From Trinickia caryophylli (GTDB lineage: Bacteria; Pseudomonadota; Gammaproteobacteria; Burkholderiales; Burkholderiaceae): a DNA stretch of 64,000 nt. The notes under the pieces are model-generated. The model had not been told where the DNA came from. It searched no databases and worked only from the letters and a program-made list of their open reading frames with translations. Shown piece after piece: positions 33,462-42,399 of this stretch; the stretch's first letter is position 1, and each line of letters opens with the position of its first letter. The position numbers and the translations under genes were made by a program. Location: assembly GCF_034424545.1 (NCBI RefSeq), contig NZ_CP139970.1, positions 1,116,001 through 1,180,000 of the forward strand, in the 5' to 3' direction.

Positions 33462-36068
33462 ATGGGCAGGCCGTCGAACGAAGGGCGATCGGGGCAGCAA
33501 GGCCGAGCCAGCGCGAGCGCAGGCTCGCGCAGCCGGTGCGGCGCCGCGCGCATCCGCGCCACGGTCTTCGCTCGACTATGCGTGCGCATCTTCGCACTGG
33601 CCTTCGTTGGGACGCTCGCCGTGTCGCCGGCCGTGCCGCCATGCTTCGCCGCGCCACTTCCCGGCCACGCCTCGTCAGGCCAGCCAGGCTCGTCGGCCGA
33701 GCCAGCCGCGTCGGCCATGCCCGCTTCGCCCGAGCAATGCCGCGCCGGGACCCTCGTCACTCTCGTCGCCCACCTCGACGACGATCTGCTTTTCGTCAAT
33801 CCGGGCATCAGCGAGCGGTTGCGGGACGGCTGGTGCATCGTCACCGTGCATCTGATCGGCGGCGCCGACAGTTCGCGCTTCGACTACGTGCTCGCGCGCG
33901 AGCGCGCAATCCGCCAGGCCTACGCGCGCATGGCCGGAGTGCCCAATGCGTGGCACGAGTCGACTGCCGTCGTCGCCGGCAGACCCGTGCATCGCATGGT
34001 GCTCGCCGCGGCGCCGCGCGTGACGCTCTACGAGCTGCGGCTGCCGGGCGGCGAAGTCCGCGGTGGGCGCGTGCCGCTCGGTCTCGTCTGGGACGAAGGC
34101 GCCACCATCTCGACCTACCCGATGGCAGGCGACGGCAGCGGCGCGACGCGCTACGACCGGGCGGCGCTGAAGGCGACCGTCGGCGCCCTGCTCGCTCCCG
34201 CCACGCTCATCTATACGCTGAACCCCGACACCGTTGCCTTTCTCGAGCACCCCGACCACATCTATGCCGCACGCGTCGCACGAGAAGCGGCGAGCGCGGC
34301 GGGCCTCGACAAGCGGGTCCGCTATCACCTCACGTATGTGACGGCCGGCATGCCCGCGAACGTGTCGCCCGCAGCCACGCAGGCCAAGCGCGATCAGGCT
34401 GCCAGCTACTTCGCGTTCGACGGTGGCGACATCGGGCAGATCTTCGGCGAATACGAATGGAACGGCGATTGGGTCGCTCGCCGCTATGCGTTCGATGCGC
34501 CGGGCGCGGAGCATCGTGGCGGCAACGGCCCCGGCACCGCGCTCGTGAACGCGCGCACGAGCCGCTGCCTCACGGCGGCGGCCGCGCCCGGCACCGCCGG
34601 CATCGGGCTCGCGCCCTGCGACGGCGGCCCGGCGCAGCGCTGGCGCTGGGCATCGCTGCCCGGCTATCCCGGCAACCCGCACGGCGCGGCGCTCGTGAAC
34701 GCCGCGACGGCGCAGTGCGTTGCCGAACGCGCGGGGCGTCTCGTCGAGGCGCGCTGCGACGACGGCGATCTCGCGCAGCGCTTCACGCCCTGGGACTTCG
34801 GGATCGTGCGCACACCGCGCGGGCACTGCCTGGGCGAACGCCAAGGCGCCATCGCGCTCAGCGCCTGCGGGCCGCTCACGACGGCTTATCGCTGGACGTC
34901 GTCGGCGCTGGCCCCGTGGACGGACCCGCGCACCGCAGGCGCGCTCTACGGCGACGTGACCGGCGATGGCCGCACGAGCGCCGTCTACGTCATGCGCCGA
35001 GGCGACGGGCCCGGCTTCGACGTCTGGGTCGCAAGGCTCGCTGCCGGCACGCGTGCGTCGCGCTGGTATGCGAACGCCGTACCGTTCGAACCGGACGCGT
35101 CATTTCCGAGTTGCCGCCACGATACGCTTTGCTTCGACGCCACGCGCTTCGTGCTCGGCGATTTCGAGGGCAACGGGCGTGCCGACCTGATGGCGATCGC
35201 GCCGACGGACGACGGCGGCACGGCGTTCTGGCTGTTCGCGAACACGGGCGGCGCATTCGCGGCTCCCCGCCTGTGGCAGCGAAGCGCGCGCGCGGCGTCG
35301 ACGGCGCGCACGCAACAGTACGTGGCCGCCGATTTCGATGGCGACGGGCGCACCGATCTGATGGCGGCCGAACGAACTGACGGCGGCGCGGCCTTCGACC
35401 TGTGGGTACTCACGAGCCGCGGCACGGCGGGCAACGCGCCGGCGCGTTGGCGCGCGAACGTCGCACTCGCGCCGGACACACAGTTTCTGGCGGCGCACGT
35501 CGATTCGTCGCCGCGAGCGGGACTGGTCGCCGCCGAGCGTACCGGCTCCGCGCTCTGGCTTTCGCGCCTCGCCAGCACAGGGCGTGCGTTCGATCCATCG
35601 TTGCGCGCGGCGCGACTCGACGCATTGCGGGCCGGTTTCACGCGGCTCGCGTCCGGCCGGCTCGGCAACACCGGCGCGGCCAGCCCGAGGGGGACGGCCG
35701 GCATGACCAGGACGGATGGCCTCGTCGCGCTGAGCCTGCGCGAACCGGACCCGGCGAATCCGGCGCTGATCGATGTCTGGACGATCGCGGTCGGCCCGGC
35801 CTTCGGCGCGCCCGTGCATGCAGGAACGATCGCAGACGTGGCCTGGGCCGACGCATTGCCCGCACTCGTCGACGATGCGTCCCAGACGGTGCTCGCGCTG
35901 TTCGAACGCGCCGACGCACCGCTCGACGAATACCACTTCACGGGCGGCGCTCCGATCCTGGCCGGCTGCCCGCTGCGCGCCGGTGGGCGGACGCTCGGCG
36001 CGTGCGTGCGCTGGGGCGTTCTGCCGGGCCGTTACAGCGAGGCACTGCGGCTCGACAGACTGCACTGA
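33462..36068 (+). CDS. Secreted PIG-L (LmbE-like) deacetylase with ricin-type lectin and FG-GAP repeats
   Basis: An 868-residue exported multidomain protein. A long N-terminus ends in a signal helix (about 38-62). The PIG-L domain (about 92-290) carries the metal motif AHLDDDLLF, where the usual HPDD has Leu for Pro, and the distal HPDHIYAARVA. A ricin-B-like region (about 345-470: GTALVNARTSRCL, GAALVNAATAQCV, repeated Q-x-W-like ends) would bind sugars. FG-GAP-type repeats (about 485-640: DVTGDGRTSAV, DFEGNGRADLM, DFDGDGRTDLM) bind calcium. PIG-L enzymes remove N-acetyl groups from GlcNAc-containing glycans; location beside polysaccharide genes fits trimming of an exported glycan. Confidence 0.83.
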   Translation: MGRPSNEGRSGQQGRASASAGSRSRCGAARIRATVFARLCVRIFALAFVGTLAVSPAVPPCFAAPLPGHASSGQPGSSAEPAASAMPASPEQCRAGTLVTLVAHLDDDLLFVNPGISERLRDGWCIVTVHLIGGADSSRFDYVLARERAIRQAYARMAGVPNAWHESTAVVAGRPVHRMVLAAAPRVTLYELRLPGGEVRGGRVPLGLVWDEGATISTYPMAGDGSGATRYDRAALKATVGALLAPATLIYTLNPDTVAFLEHPDHIYAARVAREAASAAGLDKRVRYHLTYVTAGMPANVSPAATQAKRDQAASYFAFDGGDIGQIFGEYEWNGDWVARRYAFDAPGAEHRGGNGPGTALVNARTSRCLTAAAAPGTAGIGLAPCDGGPAQRWRWASLPGYPGNPHGAALVNAATAQCVAERAGRLVEARCDDGDLAQRFTPWDFGIVRTPRGHCLGERQGAIALSACGPLTTAYRWTSSALAPWTDPRTAGALYGDVTGDGRTSAVYVMRRGDGPGFDVWVARLAAGTRASRWYANAVPFEPDASFPSCRHDTLCFDATRFVLGDFEGNGRADLMAIAPTDDGGTAFWLFANTGGAFAAPRLWQRSARAASTARTQQYVAADFDGDGRTDLMAAERTDGGAAFDLWVLTSRGTAGNAPARWRANVALAPDTQFLAAHVDSSPRAGLVAAERTGSALWLSRLASTGRAFDPSLRAARLDALRAGFTRLASGRLGNTGAASPRGTAGMTRTDGLVALSLREPDPANPALIDVWTIAVGPAFGAPVHAGTIADVAWADALPALVDDASQTVLALFERADAPLDEYHFTGGAPILAGCPLRAGGRTLGACVRWGVLPGRYSEALRLDRLH

Positions 36069-36125
36069 CGCAGCCCGCCGGTGCGATGCGCGGCCGGCGC
36101 GCGTCAGGCATGACGGCGTTCGGGC

Positions 36126-37223
36126 TCAGCCCATCACCTGCCGTGCAATATCCAGATAGCGCTCCGCCGTATCTTCGAGCGTCAGGCCATCGAGCGAGCG
36201 CTGCGCACGCGGCTCGTTCAGTGCGGCCACGAGCGCTCCGCCGTAGCGCGCCGGATCGGCGGCCGTGTCGACGAGCCGCACGCCGGGCCAGCCTCGGGCA
36301 AAGCCAAACGCAGTAATCGCGTTCGCGACGATCGGGATACCCGAGGCCAGCGCTTCGAGAAAGCCGATGCTGTGCGCCTCGAAGCGAGACGGCATCGCAA
36401 ACGCGCGCGAATTCGCGAGAATCTCGGCAACGCCGGCCTGCGGGCCCGTCATGTCGACGCGGGAGCCGAGTCCGAGCGCGCGGACGAGCGCGAGGACCTC
36501 GGCGTAATAGGCGCGATTCTCGATCACGCCGCAAAGCAGCAGCCGCGCCTCGGGCTCGGCGCTGACGACGTGCCGAAACGCGCGCACGGTGTCGAGCTGG
36601 CCTTTTTCCGGAATATAGCGGCCGATCTGTACGATGCGCTTCGCTTCGCCCGGGCCGCTGCGCGCCCGGGCGAGCGCATCGCCGCGCCGGAGATCGGCGA
36701 GCGCGCGCGCGCCGAAGCGCCTCGCATCGACACCGTTCGGCACGACGATCAGCGACGGATGCAGTCCGATGGCGCGCCGGTACTCGTCGACATTTTTCTG
36801 CGACACGCCGATGACGGCTTTCGCGCGCAGCGACAGGATCCGCTCGGCGCGTTGGAGCACGTTGTTCTCGAAGTCGTTGACGCCCGAATGCATGACCCAG
36901 ACGATCGGCACGCGCAACGGCAAGGCCCGGACATAGAGCGCGGGAATTGTCGCGTGCGCGAAGATGACGTCGGGCTTGAAGCGCCGAATAGCCCGGTAGA
37001 GAAAGAGCAACCGGCCCAACTTGTCGTAGCGGCGCGGCGGAAAGACGCAGCACACGCGATGCGCCGCAAGCTCGCCGGCCGCCGGCGCGAAATCGCCGTG
37101 CGGCGGCAGCAGCGACGCGATGCAGACAGTGTGCCCGCTGTCCTGGTGGTCGATGGCGATGCCTTTGACGAGCATTTCCGCGCCCGAAAGTCTTGGCGCG
37201 AGGATCAGCTGAAAAATACGCAT
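36126..37223 (-). CDS. Glycosyltransferase family 4 (paralogue 1)
   Basis: A 365-residue GT-B glycosyltransferase. The start MRIFQLILAPRLSGAEMLVK is followed by the acceptor-side domain. The C-terminal half has the donor-binding IVQIGRYIPEKGQLDTVRAF and the E-x7-E motif region (RFEAHSIGFLEALASGIPIV, about 290-310). The sequence closely parallels the gene at 38415-39497, so the two are tandem duplicates. It probably adds a sugar to a lipid-linked repeat unit at the inner membrane. Upstream in-frame codons lack the family start and are rejected. Confidence 0.9.
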   Translation of the reverse strand: MRIFQLILAPRLSGAEMLVKGIAIDHQDSGHTVCIASLLPPHGDFAPAAGELAAHRVCCVFPPRRYDKLGRLLFLYRAIRRFKPDVIFAHATIPALYVRALPLRVPIVWVMHSGVNDFENNVLQRAERILSLRAKAVIGVSQKNVDEYRRAIGLHPSLIVVPNGVDARRFGARALADLRRGDALARARSGPGEAKRIVQIGRYIPEKGQLDTVRAFRHVVSAEPEARLLLCGVIENRAYYAEVLALVRALGLGSRVDMTGPQAGVAEILANSRAFAMPSRFEAHSIGFLEALASGIPIVANAITAFGFARGWPGVRLVDTAADPARYGGALVAALNEPRAQRSLDGLTLEDTAERYLDIARQVMG

Positions 37224-37532
37224 GGTCTTGTTCTCAGGCTCCGGACGTCTGGACTCTCGGGTAGCCGCGTGGCCCGCTCGGCGGCGGGTTGCGAGCCAAA
37301 GCGCCCGCGCACCAAAATACCGCCGGCCGTCACACCTGCGCCCGCCAAGTTCCAGCCGCCATCCGCCGCGCTCGCCCGGTTCGCGCCAGCATCGGGCCGA
37401 CACAAACGAGCATTCGACCGCAGGTTTTGCGACAATGACCGCTTTCGGACGCCATCCATGCGCCATACGCACGGCCGGCGTCGTCGATTCCACTCACTCG
37501 TCGAGGCGCGACGGCGCCCGAGCAATCGGACA

Positions 37533-38330
37533 ATGGCCCTGCCACACATCGATCTCCTGTACACCGCCTCCGGCCTGGCCGTCGGCTTTCTCGTCGGCCT
37601 GACGGGCGTCGGCGGCGGCTCGCTGATGACGCCGCTGCTCGTGTTGCTGTTCGGCGTGCATCCGGCAACGGCCGTTGGCACGGACCTGCTCTATGCCGCG
37701 GCCACCAAGGCGACGGGCACGCTCGTGCATGGTCTGAAGGGCTCCGTCGACTGGCGCGTGACGGGCCGGCTGGCGGCGGGCAGCGTGCCGGCCGCCACGC
37801 TCACGCTCTGGCTGCTGCACCGTTACGGCCTGCAATCGCCGGCGGCCACCCACGTATTGCAGCGTATCCTCGGCGCGGCCTTGCTGATCACCTCGCTCGC
37901 ACTCATCTTCCGCCCGCAACTCGCCATGCTCGCATCGCGCGCGCCGCGCGACGATTCCACGGCAACCACGGCAAGAACGGTGCCTTTGACCGTGCTCACG
38001 GGCGCCGTGCTCGGCGTGCTCGTTTCGCTGACGTCGGTCGGCGCGGGCGCCATCGGCGTGACGGTCCTGCTGTTGCTCTACCCCACGCTGCCGACGGCGC
38101 GGATCGTCGGCTCCGACGTGGCGCACGCGGTACCGCTCACGCTCGTCGCCGGCATGGGGCATTGGCTGCTGGGCTCGGTCGACGGCGCCATGCTGCTCTC
38201 GCTGCTCATCGGCTCGCTGCCCGGCATCGCTTTCGGCAGTCATCTTTCCTCGCGCGCGCCCGAGGCGCTGCTGCGCAACCTCCTCGCCGCCGTGCTGGTG
38301 TTCGTCGGCATACGCCTCGCAATCGGCTAA
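37533..38330 (+). CDS. TSUP (TauE/SafE) family sulfite/anion permease
   Basis: A 265-residue membrane protein with about eight helices. The N-terminal repeat has GFLVGLTGVGGGSLMTPLLV and TDLLYAAATKATGTLVH; the second repeat has SLTSVGAGAIGVTVLLLLYP and GSDVAHAVPLTLVAG. These are TSUP hallmarks. TSUP proteins move sulfite, sulfonates or related anions; the substrate here is unknown. It sits on the opposite strand between two paralogous glycosyltransferase genes and seems unrelated to them. Confidence 0.9.
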   Translation: MALPHIDLLYTASGLAVGFLVGLTGVGGGSLMTPLLVLLFGVHPATAVGTDLLYAAATKATGTLVHGLKGSVDWRVTGRLAAGSVPAATLTLWLLHRYGLQSPAATHVLQRILGAALLITSLALIFRPQLAMLASRAPRDDSTATTARTVPLTVLTGAVLGVLVSLTSVGAGAIGVTVLLLLYPTLPTARIVGSDVAHAVPLTLVAGMGHWLLGSVDGAMLLSLLIGSLPGIAFGSHLSSRAPEALLRNLLAAVLVFVGIRLAIG

Positions 38331-38355
38331 GCGCGCCGGGCTGCGCGCGAAAGCC

Positions 38356-38385
38356 GCCCGCGAACCGCGACATCGGGTCGCGGGC
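38356..38385. terminator. Possible shared hairpin between convergent genes
   Basis: A GC-rich inverted repeat, GCCCGCGA with TCGCGGGC; an alternative inner stem CCGCGAC-ATCGG-GTCGCGG also forms. It lies in the 84-base gap between the convergent TSUP and glycosyltransferase genes. No T-run follows, so efficient intrinsic termination is uncertain. Confidence 0.35.
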
Positions 38386-38414
38386 GTCCGCTCGGTCGCG
38401 CTTTGTGCAGTGCT

Positions 38415-39497
38415 TTATCGAATGATCTGCCGGGCTACGGCGAGATAGCGCTCGGCGGAGTCCTGAAGCGTGAGCCCCTTCAGTTCGCGCAGCACGCGCG
38501 CCTGGCCCAACGCCTTGACGAGTGCATCGGCATAAGCCGACGTATCGTCGGTATCGACGAGTTGCACGCCGGGGAAATCTCTTGCGAAGGAAAACGGCGC
38601 AATACGGCTCGCCACGACCGGGATGCCCGAGGCCAGCGCTTCGAGGAACGCGATGCTATGAGCCTCCGAGTGCGACGGCATCGCGAACACACTCGCTTGC
38701 GAGAGCATGCGCGACACGTCGCTGCGCGGACCTTCGATGACGACGCTGCCGCCGATCCCGAGCGCTTCGACGAGCGCGATCACAGCGGCGTGGTAAGCCG
38801 GGTCTTCGATCACGCCGCACAGCACGAGGCGCGCATGATCGACGCGACGCATCACTTGCGAAAACGCGCGCACTGTCTGCAACTGGTTCTTCACCGCCGT
38901 GTAACGCCCGATCTGCACGATCTCCTGCGCGCGCGGCAAGCCATCCGCACGGCTGGCGTGCGCATCGGCATCACCATCCGGGTGCCGGAAACGCGCCAGA
39001 TCCACGCCGTTGGGAATCACGATCATGAGCGGATGCGGGCCCACGGTCGCCACGTAATCGTCGACGTTCGTGGACGACACGCCGATCACGGCGCGGGCAC
39101 GTGCCGACAGAATGCGCTCGACGCGCCGGAAAAGCCGCCGCTGGAAGTCGTTCGTGGCCGAGTGCATGACGTAGACGATCGGCGCGGCAATGGGCAACGC
39201 GCGCGCATAGAACGCGGGGATCGTCGCATGCGCGAAGATGACGTCGGGGCGCGTGCCGCGCACGACCTGATAGAGGTGCCAGAGCTTGCCGGCCATGGTA
39301 TGGCGCTTGCGCGGAAACCGGCACGGCACCTGGCTCGCGGCCAGCTCGCCGCGCAGATGCGCGAAATCGTCGTGCTGCGGCAACAGCGATGCCACGCACA
39401 CGTCGTGGCCTTCGCCACGCTGATGAACGGCAAGCTCCTTGGCGAGCACCTCGGCACCCGACAGGCGCGGTGCGAGCACGAGATGAAGAATGCGCAT
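38415..39497 (-). CDS. Glycosyltransferase family 4 (paralogue 2)
   Basis: A 360-residue GT-B enzyme beginning MRILHLVLAPRLSGAEVLAK. It shares most motifs with the 36126-37223 gene: CVASLLPQHDDF, VIFAHATIPAFYARALP, IVQIGRYTAVKNQLQTVRAF and SEAHSIAFLEALASGIPVV. It overlaps the flippase stop by one base, so it is translated from the same mRNA as the flippase. The duplication suggests two related sugar transfers in one repeat unit, or two specificities evolved after copying. Confidence 0.9.
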   Translation of the reverse strand: MRILHLVLAPRLSGAEVLAKELAVHQRGEGHDVCVASLLPQHDDFAHLRGELAASQVPCRFPRKRHTMAGKLWHLYQVVRGTRPDVIFAHATIPAFYARALPIAAPIVYVMHSATNDFQRRLFRRVERILSARARAVIGVSSTNVDDYVATVGPHPLMIVIPNGVDLARFRHPDGDADAHASRADGLPRAQEIVQIGRYTAVKNQLQTVRAFSQVMRRVDHARLVLCGVIEDPAYHAAVIALVEALGIGGSVVIEGPRSDVSRMLSQASVFAMPSHSEAHSIAFLEALASGIPVVASRIAPFSFARDFPGVQLVDTDDTSAYADALVKALGQARVLRELKGLTLQDSAERYLAVARQIIR

Positions 39498-40840
39498 CAG
39501 CGATCTCCCGCAGTCCTATAGAGCATCCAGGCGAGCGCCGTACCGAGGCCGGCCGTCATCGCCCAGGCAATGCCGGTCACGCCCCAGTAATGCATCGCGG
39601 GCGGCACCGCCGCCACAAGCACGATCACCTGCATGATCGACGCATGGGTGGTGGCGCGCGCATCGCCGAGCGCGCGCAGATACGCAACGAGCACGGCGAT
39701 GATGGCGCCGAGCGCCATGTTGATGACGAAAATGCGAAACAGCGGCACGGCCGGCATCCATTGCGCGCCGAGCACAAGCGCAAAGAGGGGTGCCGCAAGC
39801 CAGCGCAGCAGCAGCACGATCAGCACGAGCCCCCCTGCCGCCACCGCCAGGTACCGCTTGAAGAGCCGGGCCGCCCGCGCGGCGTCGCTGCGGTAGTGCG
39901 CCGAGAAAGTGGGAAAGAGGTACTGCGACATGGCGATGGCCGCATCGGCCAACAGCATCTGCGCGAGCCGGGACGACATCTGATAGGCACCGAGCTGTGC
40001 CGGCCCGAGCATCTTGCCGACGACGATCTTGTCGAACTGGTTCAGCACGAGATTGACGACACTGCTTGCCCAGATCCACCGCGAGAACGCAACGTAATGG
40101 CCGATGCCGGACCACCGCGGCGCCAGCGGCGGACGTGGCCGCATCGTCAACCAGCTGAGCACGCTCTTGAGGCTCTCGCCGAGCGCCATGCCGATCAGCA
40201 CCGCATAGGCGCCGGCGCCCGCGACCGCGAGCGCGATGCCGCTCGTGCAATCGACGAGCGATGCGGCGATCTCGATGGCGGCAACGTGCCGAAAGCGCCG
40301 CTCGCGCTGGACGACGAAGTAGGCCGGCGAGCAGAGGCCGCGAATGAGCGGCAGCGATGCGGCCAACTGCAAGAGCCAGAGCGAGTCGCGCAGATGAAAC
40401 TGACTGCGCAGCAGCGGCGCGGCGGCGAGCAGCAGCAACGCGACGAAAAGCCCACGCGCGACGAGCGTCGTCCAGACAGCGCCGAGCTCGTTGCGGCTCG
40501 GCGTCTCGCGCCCCTGGATGACAGCCTGGGCGAGCCCGGTATCGGAGAGGGACTCGGCGATCGCGACCGCGAGCAGCGCGACGCTGACGCTACCGATCGC
40601 CGTCGGGCCGAGAATGCGGCCGATCGCGAGAAACTTGAGCGCAACGAGGCCGCGCACCGCCACCTGCTGCAGCAACACCCAGGTCGCGGCGCTCGCGCCG
40701 AAGCCCGCGCGCCACGAGCGCGCCGTCAGCCTGCCGGATTTCACGTCCCTGCCCCACGATGCGCTCACGTTCGCACGACCTGCATCACTGATGAAGATTG
40801 AGGAACAAAGTACCTTGTCGCCGGCGTCGGGACGCGCCAT
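39497..40840 (-). CDS. Polysaccharide repeat-unit flippase (Wzx-like, MATE/MOP superfamily)
   Basis: A polytopic membrane protein of up to 447 residues with about 12-14 helices, including FLAIGRILGPTAIGSVSVALLAVAIAE-type and FVVQRERRFRHVAAIEIAASLVDC-type segments seen in RfbX/Wzx flippases. It would move lipid-linked oligosaccharides to the periplasmic face. The ATG at 40840 has no ribosome site. A GTG at 40744 (reading VKSGRLTARSW) has CAGGGAC upstream and places the start just before the first helix, so it may be the true start. Coupled to the downstream glycosyltransferase. Confidence 0.88.
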   Translation of the reverse strand: MARPDAGDKVLCSSIFISDAGRANVSASWGRDVKSGRLTARSWRAGFGASAATWVLLQQVAVRGLVALKFLAIGRILGPTAIGSVSVALLAVAIAESLSDTGLAQAVIQGRETPSRNELGAVWTTLVARGLFVALLLLAAAPLLRSQFHLRDSLWLLQLAASLPLIRGLCSPAYFVVQRERRFRHVAAIEIAASLVDCTSGIALAVAGAGAYAVLIGMALGESLKSVLSWLTMRPRPPLAPRWSGIGHYVAFSRWIWASSVVNLVLNQFDKIVVGKMLGPAQLGAYQMSSRLAQMLLADAAIAMSQYLFPTFSAHYRSDAARAARLFKRYLAVAAGGLVLIVLLLRWLAAPLFALVLGAQWMPAVPLFRIFVINMALGAIIAVLVAYLRALGDARATTHASIMQVIVLVAAVPPAMHYWGVTGIAWAMTAGLGTALAWMLYRTAGDR

Positions 40841-41007
40841 CTAGTAGGCGCGCGCCGCCATGCGCGCGGAGGTCCTGGCTTTTTCCGCCAGCGGCGCACG
40901 GAAAATTGGCGGCGCGTGTTCGACGGGAGGTGCTAGGGTCTCGTTGTTGACAGCCCGACCCTATCGTCGACGCCATCGGTACGCCCTGGCTGCGACCCCG
41001 ACCGACC

Positions 41008-42342
41008 ATGGCAAACGCAACGCTTTCTCCCGCGGCGGGGCACGGCGCCGCAACGATCGACGCGGCAGCCCGCGCGACACCGGCCGCAAGCGCCGCCGCC
41101 CAAACGGTTCTTCTCATCGAGCCGAATTTCAGCGGGCACCGATGGCGCTATGCCCAGTGGGCGGCCGAAGCCTTCGTCGAAGCCGGCCACGCATGCGTGC
41201 TCGTGACGGAATCGCGTAACGAAGACCATCGTCTTGCACGCAGGATCGCGGCCGCGGGCCGCAGCGACCTCGAGATCGCATTCGTCGATCCGCCCGCCCC
41301 GTCGGGCGGCGTGTTCGCGGCGCTCGACCGCATCCCGTATTGGCGCTACCACCGCTACTTCCGGCACGCCTATCGGCTCGTCACCGAATTCGCACCGGTG
41401 TCGCTCGTGGCCGTGCCGTACGTCGATTACTTTCTCTATGCTGTGCCATTCCTGGGCTCCCCCTTCGGCTCGACACCCTGGATCGGCGTCACGATGCGCT
41501 CGTCGTTCCACCACCGCAGCGTCGGCGTGAAGGCCCCCGACCGACGTATCGTCAACGCCGTCAAAGCCTGTCTTTTCCGGCAGGCGGTGCGCGCGCCAGG
41601 CGTACGGGCCTTGCTGTCGATCGATCCGACACTGCCCGAATGGAGCGCCCGGGCGCTCGGCGCGCGTGCAGCCAGCGTGCGCTATCTGGCCGACCCGTTT
41701 CCCGACGCGCGCGCCGACGATCCCGCGCGCGCGCGGGCCCGCCTCGGGCTGCCACCGGGGCGGTATCTGCTCGTCTACGGCGCCATCACCGACCGCAAGG
41801 GCATACGGGAACTCGTTGCCGCGCTCGAGTGCATGGACGAAGCCCCGACCCTCGTGGTCGCCGGGGAGCAGGACGCGCAGATACGAGAGTTTCTTGGCGT
41901 CCATGCCGGGCGGCTCACGCCCGCGCCCGTAGTCATGGATTCCTTCGTCACGAACGAAACAGAGCTCGATCTTTTCTCCGCCTGCGATGCGGTGTGGCTC
42001 GGCTACAAGGGGCACTACGGCATGAGCGGCGTGCTGGTGCAGGCGTACCGGTTCCGCAGGCCCGTCATCGCCACAGCCGAAGGGCTCATCGGCTGGTTTT
42101 GCCGGGACGGCTCGCTGGGCCCCGTTATCGACGATCTATCGCCCGAATCGATCGCGCGCGCCATCGATCGGGCCCTGTCATTGCCGTTGCCGGTGCCGGT
42201 GCCGCACGGCACCGCCGCGGGCGCATACGATGAGTCGACGCAACACGAGTGCCTGCTCGAACGCAATACACTCGAGCAATTCAAGCGCACGCTTCGGGAA
42301 GCCATGGGTACCGCGGAACCGCGGCAGCCCTCGATCGCATAG
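41008..42342 (+). CDS. Glycosyltransferase, GT-B type
   Basis: A 444-residue cytosolic protein. The N-terminal Rossmann-like half starts after a low-complexity Ala-rich lead (about 1-32) with TVLLIEPNFSGHRWRYAQW. The C-terminal half has the donor-binding LLVYGAITDRKGIRELVAAL (about 250) and GMSGVLVQAYRFRRPVIATAEG with an acidic acceptor. Sugar specificity is not readable. It is divergent from the flippase and convergent with the acyltransferase gene. Part of the surface polysaccharide set. Confidence 0.8.
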   Translation: MANATLSPAAGHGAATIDAAARATPAASAAAQTVLLIEPNFSGHRWRYAQWAAEAFVEAGHACVLVTESRNEDHRLARRIAAAGRSDLEIAFVDPPAPSGGVFAALDRIPYWRYHRYFRHAYRLVTEFAPVSLVAVPYVDYFLYAVPFLGSPFGSTPWIGVTMRSSFHHRSVGVKAPDRRIVNAVKACLFRQAVRAPGVRALLSIDPTLPEWSARALGARAASVRYLADPFPDARADDPARARARLGLPPGRYLLVYGAITDRKGIRELVAALECMDEAPTLVVAGEQDAQIREFLGVHAGRLTPAPVVMDSFVTNETELDLFSACDAVWLGYKGHYGMSGVLVQAYRFRRPVIATAEGLIGWFCRDGSLGPVIDDLSPESIARAIDRALSLPLPVPVPHGTAAGAYDESTQHECLLERNTLEQFKRTLREAMGTAEPRQPSIA

Positions 42343-42399
42343 AAGACGAACTCGCCGCGCATGCCGGCATCGGGATGGTCTGCCCTGCCCCGATAGCGC

